Origin: Acidimicrobiales bacterium | Lineage (GTDB): Bacteria > Actinomycetota > Acidimicrobiia > Acidimicrobiales > GCA-2861595 | Length of the DNA: 52,896 bases | Direction of reading: 5' to 3' | Assembly (NCBI GenBank): GCA_030448025.1 | Contig: JAUJNQ010000002.1 | Location: 304,952 to 357,847 of the forward strand | Shown: one piece after another, positions 8,237-17,351 of the stretch | How the letters are laid out: each line of letters starts with the position of its first letter | How positions within the stretch are numbered: the first letter of the stretch is position 1 | Notes under the pieces: model-generated | The model's database searches: none | Told to the model about the DNA's origin: nothing | What the model saw: only the letters and a program-made list of their open reading frames with translations | Translations under genes and position numbers: made by a program

Positions 8237-8260
8237 CTAGCTATATGGCTAGATAGCTAG
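8237..8260. promoter_or_regulatory. Palindromic operator abutting the ArsR-type gene
   Basis: CTAGCTAT (8237-8244) and ATAGCTAG (8253-8260) form a perfect 8-bp inverted repeat with an 8-bp spacer, in a short A/T-rich stretch. The right arm ends at the base before the ATG. This is a good candidate for self-repression by the ArsR protein. No ribosome-binding site fits between palindrome and start, so the message is probably leaderless. Confidence 0.7.
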
Positions 8261-8581
8261 ATGGCCGACGACGATGCCGGGGTGTTCCGGGCCCTCGCCG
8301 ACGCCACCCGCCGCCAGATCCTCAAGGACCTGGGTGAGGGCGAGTTGGCGGCAGGAGAGATCGCCGCTCGCTTTCCCATCAGCGGCCCGTCGGTGTCCCG
8401 GCACCTGACCGTGCTCAAAGGAGCTGGGCTCATTCGAGAGAGACGAGAGGCCAACCGGATCTACTACTCACTCGTCGAGGAGCGCCTCGCCGCCTGCGTG
8501 GGCAGCTTCCTCTCCCTGGTGTGCCCCGAGCAGATCGTCCTCCGGCATCGCCGCCGGTCCCGCCGAACGAAGGAAACCTGA
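8261..8581 (+). CDS. ArsR-family winged-helix transcriptional regulator
   Basis: This 106-residue regulator begins FRALADATRRQILKDL, followed by GELAAGEIAARFPISGPSVSRHLTVLKGAGLIRERREANRIYYSL, the complete helix-turn-helix and wing of the ArsR/SmtB fold. No metal-binding CxC motif is seen in the recognition helix, so a non-metal signal is likely. The TGA overlaps the next ATG by one base (TGATG), preceded by AAGGAAA, which indicates a two-gene unit. The palindrome directly upstream is its probable operator. Confidence 0.9.
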   Translation: MADDDAGVFRALADATRRQILKDLGEGELAAGEIAARFPISGPSVSRHLTVLKGAGLIRERREANRIYYSLVEERLAACVGSFLSLVCPEQIVLRHRRRSRRTKET

Positions 8582-9387
8582 TGCCACTTCCCACCATGGT
8601 GGGCATGATCGAACGCCGGTTGTTGATCAACTACCGGGTGGAGCCCGATGTCCTGGCTCGGTTACTGCCCGAGCCCTTCCGGCCGGTGCTTGTCGGCGCT
8701 CTGGGCGTGGCCGGCATCTGCCTCATCCGCCTCGGCGACCTGCGCCCCGCCGGGCTGCCCTCCATCGCCGGAGTGACCAGCGAGAACGCCGCTCACCGGG
8801 TGGCCGTCGAGTGGGACGGCCCCCACGGCCCCCTCACTGGCGTCTACATCCCCCGCCGAGACTCCTCGTCTCGTCTGACGGCGGTGGTGGGCGGTCGCTT
8901 GTTCCCCGGTGCGCACCGCCGCGCCCGATTCTCGGCGGAGGAAGGCGGCGGGCAGTATGCCGTCGGCTTCGAGAGCCTGGACGGGACGGGCTGCGTCGAG
9001 GTGAGAGCCGAGATCGCCACCGACATGCCGGCCGACTCGATCTTCGCCTCCGTCTCCGAGGCATCGGCGTTCTTCGAGGACGCACCGCTCGGGTACTCGG
9101 CGACCAGGCGGCCGGGGGAGTTCGATGGAGTCGAGCTTGCCTGTAACGGCTGGCGGGTAGGACCGCTCGTGGTGAGCCACGTCCGGTCGAGCTTCTTCGA
9201 GGACGTCACGCTGTTCCCGCCGGGGACGGCCGAGTTGGACTCGGGGCTGCTCATGAGCGGCATTGCCGCCGCCTGGACGGCTCACCCGAGGCTCAGGGCG
9301 AGGGCAACCGCACCGGCCGGAGCAGAACGGCAACGATCGCCATCCCCTCCGGTTCCTCATCCGGTCAGGGCTGGATCCTCAGCGTGA
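8581..9387 (+). CDS. DUF2071 family protein
   Basis: This 268-residue protein starts at ATG 8581, which shares one base with the arsR stop. Features typical of DUF2071 are MIERRLLINYRVEPDVLARLLPEPFRP, GICLIRLGDLRP, SENAAHRVAVEWD, GVYIPRRDSSSRL and GGRLFPGAH. The fold resembles acetoacetate decarboxylase, and the activity of this family is not established. The last 35 residues are Pro/Arg/Ala-rich and probably unstructured. Translational coupling implies that ArsR controls this gene. Confidence 0.8.
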   Translation: MPLPTMVGMIERRLLINYRVEPDVLARLLPEPFRPVLVGALGVAGICLIRLGDLRPAGLPSIAGVTSENAAHRVAVEWDGPHGPLTGVYIPRRDSSSRLTAVVGGRLFPGAHRRARFSAEEGGGQYAVGFESLDGTGCVEVRAEIATDMPADSIFASVSEASAFFEDAPLGYSATRRPGEFDGVELACNGWRVGPLVVSHVRSSFFEDVTLFPPGTAELDSGLLMSGIAAAWTAHPRLRARATAPAGAERQRSPSPPVPHPVRAGSSA

Positions 9388-9483
9388 AGGTGGCCCTTGC
9401 ACGCCCGGAACGCCACGGGCAGCAGTGAGTCGTCTCACAGGATCATCGTACCGGCGAGCTCCCGGTCAACGAGCACTCAAGGC

Positions 9484-10224
9484 TCAGGACTCGGTGATGG
9501 TCACCTTCAGCATCTTGTGCACGACCCTGGGAGGGTTGGGGTCGGCGCTGCCGTCGGCCTCGATCTTCTTCACCACGTCGAGGCCCTCGGTGACCATGCC
9601 GAAGCGGCTGTACGTGGGCGGAAGGGCCATGCCCTCCGGCCCGGTGATGATGAAGAACTGGCTGCCACCGCTGTTGGGCTTGCTGGTGTTGGCCATGGCC
9701 AGTGCTCCCTCCGGGTAGGGGCCCGAGGGGGGGAGCTCGTCGGGGATTGTGTACCCGGGACCCCCCGTCCCGTCGCCCTTCTCGCCGTCGCCGCCCTGCA
9801 CCACGAAGCCGGGGATCACCCGGTGGAAGGGAACGCAGTCGTAGAACTGGTTCCGGGCCAGGAAGACGAAGTTGTTGACCGTCTTCGGGGCCTTGTCGTC
9901 GTCGAGGTCCACGCTGAAGGTGCCTACGTCGGTCTCCACCGTGGCCCGGTATGACTTGGCTGTGTCGATGGTGTCCGGCGGGGGGGTGGGGTAGGTGGAC
10001 TTGCCGGCAACGGGCGAACACTCCGGCTTCTTCGCTGCTGCCTCTGGCTCCGGGTCCCGCTCACCGGCGCTGGCGAAGGCGCCCACCACCAGTCCCATGA
10101 TCAACAGGAGGGCCACGCCCGCCAGCGCCTTGCGCCGCTGCTGGGCGCGCCGCTGCTGGGCCTGGAGGTAGGCGCGCCGCGCTTGCTGAGCCTGCTTCTG
10201 CCGCTGCCGCTTGTTGGTGGCCAA
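9484..10224 (-). CDS. Membrane-anchored cyclophilin-type peptidyl-prolyl isomerase
   Basis: This protein of about 246 residues has a basic Gln/Arg-rich cytoplasmic front, one membrane segment (ALAGVALLLIMGLVVGAFASA) and an extracytoplasmic cyclophilin domain with FVFLARNQFYDCVPFHRVIPGFVVQGGD and GGSQFFIITG, including the catalytic arginine region. It should catalyse proline isomerisation during folding of exported proteins. The TTG at 10224 is favoured over the TTG at 10233 because TAGCTT ends 7 bases before it. The gene is divergent from lysC with a short shared promoter region. Confidence 0.88.
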   Translation of the reverse strand: MATNKRQRQKQAQQARRAYLQAQQRRAQQRRKALAGVALLLIMGLVVGAFASAGERDPEPEAAAKKPECSPVAGKSTYPTPPPDTIDTAKSYRATVETDVGTFSVDLDDDKAPKTVNNFVFLARNQFYDCVPFHRVIPGFVVQGGDGEKGDGTGGPGYTIPDELPPSGPYPEGALAMANTSKPNSGGSQFFIITGPEGMALPPTYSRFGMVTEGLDVVKKIEADGSADPNPPRVVHKMLKVTITES

Positions 10225-10231
10225 GCCGGCC

Positions 10232-10237
10232 AAGCTA
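10232..10237 (-). promoter_or_regulatory. -10 element of the cyclophilin gene (leaderless)
   Basis: TAGCTT on the reverse strand lies 7 bases before the TTG at 10224, inside the longer possible reading frame. It therefore decides between the two candidate starts. Confidence 0.4.
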
Positions 10238-10291
10238 GCGGGCCAACGAAACTCACCGCGTCGCGTGCATCGGCTCGGCTGAGCCCACCGC

Positions 10292-10297
10292 TACGCT
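10292..10297 (+). promoter_or_regulatory. -10 element of lysC (leaderless)
   Basis: TACGCT within CCGCTACGCTCG ends 6 bases before the GTG of lysC. No ribosome-binding site can be placed upstream of that GTG within such a short message. Confidence 0.55.
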
Positions 10298-10303
10298 CGC
10301 TTC

Positions 10304-11539
10304 GTGTCCCTGGTGGTTCAGAAGTTCGGCGGCACGTCACTTGCCGACGCCGATCGCATCCGCTCCGTCGCCGACCACGTGGCCCGCACCCGCCGCCAGG
10401 GCAGTGACGTGGTGGTGGTGGTCAGCGCCATGGGCAAGGAGACCGACGAGCTACTTCACCTGGCCCGTCAGGTCTCGGGCGTCCAGCCGGGGCGGGAGCT
10501 GGACATGCTCATCACCGCCGGCGAACGCAAGTCCATGGCTCTGCTGTGCATGGCCCTGGCCGAGTTGGACTGTCCTTCGGCGTCCTTCACCGGCAGCCAG
10601 GCCGGCCTCATCACCGACACCGTGCACACCCGAGCCAAGATCGTCGAGGTTCGCGGCGATCGTCTACGCCACGCGCTGGAGTCGGGTCAGGTCCCGGTGG
10701 TGGGCGGCGCCCAAGGCGTGTCCAACGACCGTGACGTCACCTTCCTCGGCCGCGGCGGTTCCGACACCACGGCCGTGGCCCTGGCCCACGCCCTCGGTGC
10801 CGAAGTGTGTGAGCTGTACACCGACGTCTCGGGGGTCTTCACCGCCGACCCGCGGATCGAGCCCTCGGCCCGCCGCCTGCGACAGGTGTCGTTCGAGGAG
10901 ATGCTGGAGATGTCGGCCAGCGGCTGCCCCAAGCCCGAGACCCGCTCGGTGGAGTTCGCCCGCAACCACGGCGTCTCGCTCCACGTTCGGTCCAGCTTCA
11001 CGTGGGAACCAGGAACGTGGGTGGTCTCCGCCGAGGAGGCGGAGAAGAGGAGAGCGGAGGAGTCGTCCATGGAGCAAGCGATCATCTCGGCGGTGGTGCA
11101 CGACACCTCGGAGGCCAAGGTGACGGTCACCCACGTCCCAGACCGGCCGGGCATCGCCGCCCGCCTCTTCCGGTCCTTGGCCGACGAGCACGTGAACGTC
11201 GGGATGATCGAGCAGAACGTGTCCATCGGGGGCACCACTGACATCTCCTTCACCGTGCCCAAGGCCTTCTTGGACGTGAGCCTTCGGATCTGCCGGGCCC
11301 ACGCCGACGAGATCGGGGCCAATGACGTCCTGGCCGACCCCGACATCGCCAATGTGTCCTTGATCGGTGCGGGCATGAAGACCCATCCGGGCATCGCCGC
11401 AACCATGTTCGAGACCCTGGCCCATGAGGGCGTCAACATCGAGATGATCTCGACGTCGCCCATCCGCATCTCTTGTGTCGTGCACAGCGACAACGTCGAA
11501 CGAGCGGTTCAGGGCCTCCATGCCGCCTTCGGCCTGTGA
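10304..11539 (+). CDS. lysC: Aspartate kinase
   Basis: This 411-residue enzyme phosphorylates aspartate, the first step toward lysine/diaminopimelate, threonine and methionine. The kinase domain begins [20 protein letters not shown] and includes [13 protein letters not shown] and [18 protein letters not shown]. Two ACT domains follow, with [21 protein letters not shown] and the closing [14 protein letters not shown], the effector site for lysine/threonine feedback. The GTG start fits the conserved front and the adjacent promoter. Residue 256 is a probable second start (see separate entry), as in the alpha2beta2 enzymes of corynebacteria. asd lies 4.7 kb downstream rather than adjacent. Confidence 0.95.
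   Translation: MSLVVQKFGGTSLADADRIRSVADHVARTRRQGSDVVVVVSAMGKETDELLHLARQVSGVQPGRELDMLITAGERKSMALLCMALAELDCPSASFTGSQAGLITDTVHTRAKIVEVRGDRLRHALESGQVPVVGGAQGVSNDRDVTFLGRGGSDTTAVALAHALGAEVCELYTDVSGVFTADPRIEPSARRLRQVSFEEMLEMSASGCPKPETRSVEFARNHGVSLHVRSSFTWEPGTWVVSAEEAEKRRAEESSMEQAIISAVVHDTSEAKVTVTHVPDRPGIAARLFRSLADEHVNVGMIEQNVSIGGTTDISFTVPKAFLDVSLRICRAHADEIGANDVLADPDIANVSLIGAGMKTHPGIAATMFETLAHEGVNIEMISTSPIRISCVVHSDNVERAVQGLHAAFGL
11069..11539 (+). other. lysC: Probable internal start for the aspartate kinase beta subunit
   Basis: An in-frame ATG at 11069 (residue 256, [12 protein letters not shown]) is preceded by a strong GGAGGAG ribosome-binding site within AGCGGAGGAGTCGTCC. Translation from here gives a 156-residue protein of just the two ACT domains, matching the regulatory beta subunit made from the same frame in corynebacterial and Bacillus aspartokinases. 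Confidence 0.65.
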
Positions 11540-11561
11540 CATTGGCCCTGTGACATCGGCC
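11534..11561 (+). repeat. Two tandem 14-bp direct repeats at the lysC stop
   Basis: CTGTGACATTGGCC (11534-11547) is followed at once by CTGTGACATCGGCC (11548-11561), with one mismatch. The first copy contains the lysC stop codon, so the second looks like a small tandem duplication of the gene end. Confidence 0.6.
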
Positions 11562-11613
11562 CGAGCATGGGCGCGGGCCCTCCGCTGACATCAGCGCGGC
11601 CATCGGCGCGGCC

Positions 11614-13383
11614 ATGAGCGCCACCGCGCCTGCCCTGACCCCGAGGAAGGGATGGCGCCGCGTGCTCAGGCCCGCCACCTTGGTGCTGGTAGCCCTGGCG
11701 GTGTGGCTCGTCGTCGTGGCCCTGGTCCTGCTCTGGGCTCGCAACGACGCCACCGAGGGCTTGGCCATGGTGGAGGCGGCCCAAGACCGATCCTCGCCCG
11801 AAGACCTACTGGAGGGGCGGGCCACGGAGCCGTTGGTCAAGGCCAGGACCTCGTTCCAGAGCTCGAGCCGCCTGATGGGAAGCCCGGTCCTGGCGCCGCT
11901 TCGGGTGTTGCCCGTCGTGGGCCGCCAGCTTCGTTCGGGAAGGGCGCTCACCCAGGCGGCCGCCGAGATCAGCGGCATCGGCGTGGACGTCGTGGGCGAG
12001 GCCAAGCAGTCGTTGTCAAAGCCGCACGCCAGCGGGCCGGAGCGGATCGTGCTCATGCGCGACCTGTCGCGGTTGTCCGCCGGAGCGGAGGCCCGGCTCC
12101 GGTCCGTGGAGCTCGGACCCGAGCGGGCGCTGGTGGGCCCCCTCGCCTCCAAGCGGCGAGAGCTGGAGGAGAAGCTCACAGACGCCCGCACCGGTCTCCG
12201 GGACAGCGGCACGGCCCTGGAGGGCCTGGCCGGCCTCCTGGAAGGGCCTCGCCGCTACCTCGTGCTGGCGGCCAACAATTCCGAGATGCGCTCGGGCTCC
12301 GGAATGTTCCTCAGCGCCGGGGAGCTGCAGACAGCGAACGGAGATCTGTCGCTGAGCGAGTTCCGCCCGACCGGTGAGCTCACGGTGCCTCCCGAGGTGG
12401 CGCCCCCGATCGAGGATGGCGACCTGGCTGCCCGGTGGGGGAGCCTCATACCCAACCGCGAGTGGCGCAACCTCGGCCTTACGGCCCGGTTCCCGGCTAA
12501 CGCCGCGCTGGCGTCTCGGATGTGGACGGCGGTCGGTGGACGACCGGTGGACGGCGTGCTGGCCCTCGACCCCATCACGCTTCGAGGCGTGCTGCGGGCC
12601 ACGGGGCCGGTGAGGGTGGACGACAAGACGGTGTCGGCCGAGAACGTGGACGACCTCCTTCTCCACGACCAGTACGCCGGGATCGAGAGCGTGACCGACG
12701 TCCAGACTGGCCGGCGCGAGCAGCTCGGGGAAATCGCCAAGAGTGCCCTCGAGGCGCTTCAGCAACGGGACTGGGACCTGGGCGGCCTGGCTGCAGGGCT
12801 GGCCGACGCGGCCCGGGGCCGACACCTCCTGGCCTGGTCTTCCCGGCCGGCCGAGCAGCGGGCTTGGTCCGCGGCCAAGGTCGACGGCACCCTCGGCGCC
12901 AACTCCTTGGTCGTGTCGGTGCTCAACAGGGGTGGCAACAAGCTCGACCGGTTCCTCGACGTGGAGGCCAAGCTGCGGTTCGAGCGCAAGGAGGACACCA
13001 ACAGCGCAACCCTCGAGGTGCTCCTCCAGAACACGACGCCCGACGGCGAACCTGGCTACGTGGCCGGGCCTTATCCCGGGACCGGGGTCGGCGCCGGTGA
13101 CTACGTGGGGCTGCTGAGCGTGAACGTCCCGGCCAAGGCCGATGCGGTGACGGTGGAGGGTAGGGAGACGTTCGCCGCCGCCGGTCCCGACGGCCCCACC
13201 AAGGTCGTGGCCGTACCGGTGACCGTCAGGAAGGGGTCGGCTCAATCCGTCGTCGTCAGGTTCCGCCTCCCCCCCGACCACCCGGCGCTTCGAGTGGAGC
13301 CGTCAGCGCGCGTCCCCGCCACCCGCTGGACCACCCCCGGGGCGTCGTTCGACTCGGAGGCGGTGCGAGAGATTGAGCTCTGA
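11614..13383 (+). CDS. DUF4012 domain membrane-anchored protein
   Basis: This 589-residue protein has a short basic cytoplasmic tail, one membrane anchor at about residues 23-43 (TLVLVALAVWLVVVALVLLW) and a large extracytoplasmic region. The segment YLVLAANNSEMRSGSGMFLSAGEL is the hallmark of DUF4012. It is followed by the conserved LTARFPANAALASRMW and VDGVLALDPITLRGVLRATGPV. DUF4012 proteins are frequent in actinobacterial surface-polysaccharide loci, and their biochemical role is unknown. Here the gene opens such a locus. No strong ribosome-binding site precedes the ATG. Confidence 0.8.
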   Translation: MSATAPALTPRKGWRRVLRPATLVLVALAVWLVVVALVLLWARNDATEGLAMVEAAQDRSSPEDLLEGRATEPLVKARTSFQSSSRLMGSPVLAPLRVLPVVGRQLRSGRALTQAAAEISGIGVDVVGEAKQSLSKPHASGPERIVLMRDLSRLSAGAEARLRSVELGPERALVGPLASKRRELEEKLTDARTGLRDSGTALEGLAGLLEGPRRYLVLAANNSEMRSGSGMFLSAGELQTANGDLSLSEFRPTGELTVPPEVAPPIEDGDLAARWGSLIPNREWRNLGLTARFPANAALASRMWTAVGGRPVDGVLALDPITLRGVLRATGPVRVDDKTVSAENVDDLLLHDQYAGIESVTDVQTGRREQLGEIAKSALEALQQRDWDLGGLAAGLADAARGRHLLAWSSRPAEQRAWSAAKVDGTLGANSLVVSVLNRGGNKLDRFLDVEAKLRFERKEDTNSATLEVLLQNTTPDGEPGYVAGPYPGTGVGAGDYVGLLSVNVPAKADAVTVEGRETFAAAGPDGPTKVVAVPVTVRKGSAQSVVVRFRLPPDHPALRVEPSARVPATRWTTPGASFDSEAVREIEL

Positions 13384-13408
13384 TGGCTGAGGTACCGGCG
13401 CCGGCCCC

Positions 13409-14968
13409 TCAGGCTCGCCAGCAGTCCCAGCCGGCACCCAGCGCAGGATCGCAGAGCCAGAGGGGTGCCACCCGCTCGGCGCGCGGCACCTGCGAGAGGT
13501 CTGTCTGGAGGCGGCCTCCGGCCTCTTGCCGGGAGACATGGGACACCCCGTGGTGCATCCAGCAGAGGGCCGCCAGCGGGCCCACGGCATGAGGCGGGAT
13601 GCCAAGCGTGACCACCATCCTGCGGGTCCACGCGAAGAGCAGGGCTGAGGACGCGAGCTCGCCCCGGTAGAGCCGAGGCACGTACCGATCCCATTCCGCC
13701 TCTCCCGCCCCGTCGATCAGGGACAGGGCATCGGTGAGGAAGTAGAAGAGGTCCCAGAGTGGGAACCCGTGGGCCAACGCGGACTCCCAGTCGATCACTC
13801 GGAAGTCCCCCTTGCTCACCACCATGTTCCAGCATCCGAGATCGTTGTGCTGCAGCACGGCAGGCACGTCGGCCACGTCTGCCGCCAGATCGGAGGTCAA
13901 ACCCCATTGGGGGAGCACCTTCTCGTTCAGCCGCCGCCGCTCGTCGACGAGAAGGGCGCTCCTCGCCCTGCTGCTCCGGGCCATGTCGAGGATCCAGGTC
14001 GCGATCTTGTCCACCACGGCCAACTTGGCCTGGCGTGGCTCGGACGAACGGAGGAATTGGTCGAGGGGCCGGCCCACGGCGGCCGTCTCCACGGAGGCGT
14101 GATAGCCGTCGACCTCGAAGCGTCCGAGCAGGCGGGGCGCCCGGCTTGCCGCCGTACCACCGGCGCGGGCTATGAGGCCGAGCCCGCGTTCGTCGTTGAC
14201 GAAGGGTCGGTCGTGCCCGCGCACACGGGAGAACTTGAGGACCCAGGCGGGGGATCGAGAGCCCTTCGGGAAGATCTGAAAGGCGCACCGGCTCAAGATG
14301 TCGGCCCCGCCCAGGTTGACCAGGAACGGGGCGTCCGGCGGGACACCGAGATCTCGAGCCGCAGCTAGCAGGAAGGGCGGAGCCTGGCTCCGTAACCCGA
14401 CGGTGACAGTCCTGCGGGCCACGCCCGGTGCACCATGGCCGAGGAGGGTCGCAGCGGCGCGGTTGCGGGCTCGCTTCCAGGCCCGGTCGGACGCGGCCCA
14501 GGAGCTCACCGCGTAGCGCGCCACGTCGGGCTGTCCGATTGGCACCAAGGCGCGCGGAGCCTCCAGGGACGGGAATGGCATCCAGCGACTCGTGCTGTAG
14601 CCGGCAGCTTCCAAGGCCCGCCAGCCGCGGGTCCCCTCGAGCACGATCATCTTTGCTCCCGCGCCGGCAGCTTCCGACTCTGCGCCGGCGGGCGCCATCA
14701 CCAGGTCGGGCAGCTCACCGTAAGTGGTGGCTCGCGCCCCCTCGTAGCTCATTGCCTCACTCCACCCCTCGGCGCCGGGGAGGACGACCATGGTGCGGGG
14801 CGACGCGGGAAGGAGGAACCGCGCGTCGGCGCGCCGCAGCGAACGGTTGTCGACACCGATGCCCGTCTGGGCTGCCCCGCTGGGCCGCTCCCCGGCATAG
14901 GCGAGAGGATTGGCGACGGCGTGGGGCGCCTCGGCGACCGATGTTTCAGCTGTTGGTGCAAGATCCAT
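13409..14968 (-). CDS. Two-part protein with a C-terminal aminoglycoside phosphotransferase-like kinase domain
   Basis: This protein is 519 residues long. The back half has the APH/choline-kinase fold: LQHNDLGCWNM provides the catalytic Asp and metal-binding Asn (near residue 375), VIDWESALAHGFPLWDLFYF supplies the second metal ligand, and WVLKFSR holds a likely ATP-binding lysine. The first 170 residues (RRADARFLLPASPRTMVVLPG onward) look like a separate domain that I cannot name. The setting points to phosphorylation of a sugar or glycan precursor, but antibiotic inactivation or small-molecule kinase activity is also possible. The ATG at 14968 has an exceptionally strong Shine-Dalgarno sequence. 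The gene faces DUF4012 tail to tail with 25 bases between them. Confidence 0.7.
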   Translation of the reverse strand: MDLAPTAETSVAEAPHAVANPLAYAGERPSGAAQTGIGVDNRSLRRADARFLLPASPRTMVVLPGAEGWSEAMSYEGARATTYGELPDLVMAPAGAESEAAGAGAKMIVLEGTRGWRALEAAGYSTSRWMPFPSLEAPRALVPIGQPDVARYAVSSWAASDRAWKRARNRAAATLLGHGAPGVARRTVTVGLRSQAPPFLLAAARDLGVPPDAPFLVNLGGADILSRCAFQIFPKGSRSPAWVLKFSRVRGHDRPFVNDERGLGLIARAGGTAASRAPRLLGRFEVDGYHASVETAAVGRPLDQFLRSSEPRQAKLAVVDKIATWILDMARSSRARSALLVDERRRLNEKVLPQWGLTSDLAADVADVPAVLQHNDLGCWNMVVSKGDFRVIDWESALAHGFPLWDLFYFLTDALSLIDGAGEAEWDRYVPRLYRGELASSALLFAWTRRMVVTLGIPPHAVGPLAALCWMHHGVSHVSRQEAGGRLQTDLSQVPRAERVAPLWLCDPALGAGWDCWRA

Positions 14969-14972
14969 CTTT

Positions 14973-14983
14973 GGTCACCTCCC
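14973..14983 (-). promoter_or_regulatory. Near-perfect Shine-Dalgarno sequence of the phosphotransferase gene
   Basis: The reverse strand reads GGGAGGTGACC, a long match to the 16S rRNA anti-SD, ending 4 bases before the ATG at 14968. It contrasts with the many leaderless starts nearby and fixes this start with confidence. Confidence 0.75.
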
Positions 14984-15072
14984 TTCACGGGCTCGTCGTC
15001 AGCACTCTCCGTGGTTTTCTTCGACACAACCGAGTAAGACCTGAGCTGGAGCCGCCGGCTCCTCCCGCTCGC

Positions 15073-15078
15073 TACCCT
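15073..15078 (+). promoter_or_regulatory. -10 element of the GT4 gene at 15086 (leaderless)
   Basis: TACCCT in TCGCTACCCTCG ends 7 bases before the GTG. The same core recurs before the genes at 27089 and 17352. Confidence 0.55.
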
Positions 15079-15085
15079 CGCCGGG

Positions 15086-16198
15086 GTGACCAGGGGGCCG
15101 CGAAGCGAGCCTTCGCTGTCGGTCCTCCACGTGGCCCAGCCCGGCGAGTACGGGGTGGTGACCGTCCTCGAGGGCCTGGTGGAGGACCAGGTCAGGCGGG
15201 GATGGCGGGTGGGGGTGGCCGGGCCGGTGCCGATCGGCCCCGCTCGTCACCTGCCTTGGACGGCCGGCCGTGCGCCCGGACCGGCCGTCGTCGGCGAGGT
15301 CCGCCGGCTGTCGGCGCTCGTGCGCCACTTCGAGCCCGACGTCGTGCACCTGCACTCCTCCAAGGCCGGTTTGGCCGGTCGGCTGGCGATCCGGGGTCGG
15401 CTGCCCACGATCCTCCAGCCCCACGCCTGGTCGTTCCTGGCCCTCTCCGGACCGTTGGCGGCGGCGTCGCTGTGGTGGGAGCGGATGGCCGTGCGGTGGG
15501 CCGACACCGTCCTCTGCTGCAGCGAGGCCGAGCGGCGGCGGGGCGTCGCCGCCGGCATCCGCGGCTCGTGGTGCGTGGTGGCGAACCCCGTCGACCTCGA
15601 TCGCTATCCCGCCGGGAGCGACGCCGATCGGCAGGCCGCCCGCCGAGAGCTCGGGCTCGGAGCCGCTCCCCTGGCGGTCTGCGTGGGCCGGCTCAGCGCC
15701 CAGAAGGGCCAGGACCTCCTCCTCCGTGCCTGGCCGCGGGTTCGCCACGAGGTTCCGGCTGCCGAGCTCGTGTTGGTGGGAGACGGCCCGGCGAGGGGCG
15801 AGCTCGAAGGCCGGAAGCCCCCCGGCGTGCGCTTCGTGGGCCGTCAGCAGAGGGTGATTGCCTGGTTGCACGCGGCCGACGTGGTGGTTCAGCCCTCCCG
15901 GTACGAAGGTCTCTCGATGTCGGTCCTGGAGGCCATGGCGTCGGCGAGGAGCATCGTGGCCTCGGACGTGGAGGGCATGGCAGAGGCCATAGGAGAGGAC
16001 GCCGGCGCCATCGTGGCCGTGGAGGACGCCGTCACCCTGGCCCGAGAGGTGTCCCGGCGCCTGGCGGACCCGTCACGAGCTTCCCGCGAAGGACTGGCGG
16101 GCCGGGCCCGGGCGGAGCAGAACCACGACCTTCGCAGGTGGGGGGAGGCGGTCGCCGGGCTCACCGCCGGCGTGAGACGGGCGCACGTCGGCGGTTAG
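15086..16198 (+). CDS. Glycosyltransferase family 4
   Basis: This 370-residue GT-B enzyme moves a sugar from a nucleotide donor onto a glycan or lipid acceptor at the inner membrane face. The N-domain opens LSVLHVAQPGEYGVVTVLEGL, with EPDVVHLHSSKAG. The donor-binding C-domain has AVCVGRLSAQKGQDLLLRAW, LVLVGDGPARGELEG and PSRYEGLSMSVLEAMASARSIVASDVEGMAEA, the E-x7-E type motif of family 4. Donor and acceptor are unknown. It lies between the phosphotransferase (divergent) and asd. Confidence 0.88.
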   Translation: MTRGPRSEPSLSVLHVAQPGEYGVVTVLEGLVEDQVRRGWRVGVAGPVPIGPARHLPWTAGRAPGPAVVGEVRRLSALVRHFEPDVVHLHSSKAGLAGRLAIRGRLPTILQPHAWSFLALSGPLAAASLWWERMAVRWADTVLCCSEAERRRGVAAGIRGSWCVVANPVDLDRYPAGSDADRQAARRELGLGAAPLAVCVGRLSAQKGQDLLLRAWPRVRHEVPAAELVLVGDGPARGELEGRKPPGVRFVGRQQRVIAWLHAADVVVQPSRYEGLSMSVLEAMASARSIVASDVEGMAEAIGEDAGAIVAVEDAVTLAREVSRRLADPSRASREGLAGRARAEQNHDLRRWGEAVAGLTAGVRRAHVGG

Positions 16199-17230
<1,032 letters not shown>

Positions 17231-17270
17231 GCGAGCAGGGAGACCCGACCACCCGGTTCTGTGGCTTCGC

Positions 17271-17276
17271 TACCCT
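17271..17276 (+). promoter_or_regulatory. -10 element upstream of the flippase gene
   Basis: TACCCT in TCGCTACCCTGG matches the leaderless promoters elsewhere in the window, but here the start codon is 75 bases downstream, giving a leader of about 70 nucleotides. Confidence 0.35.
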
Positions 17277-17351
17277 GGGCCCACCGGGCGAGTGGGCCAG
17301 CGGTTGCATCGGTGGGGCGGCGGCGGTTGCCCCCAGACGGTCGGGACAGCG

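Noticed and set aside
9388-9483. Intrinsic terminator between DUF2071 and the cyclophilin gene
   Set aside because: The only inverted repeat (GTGAG-TCGT-CTCAC at 9425-9438) has a 5-bp stem and no T tract, too weak to call.
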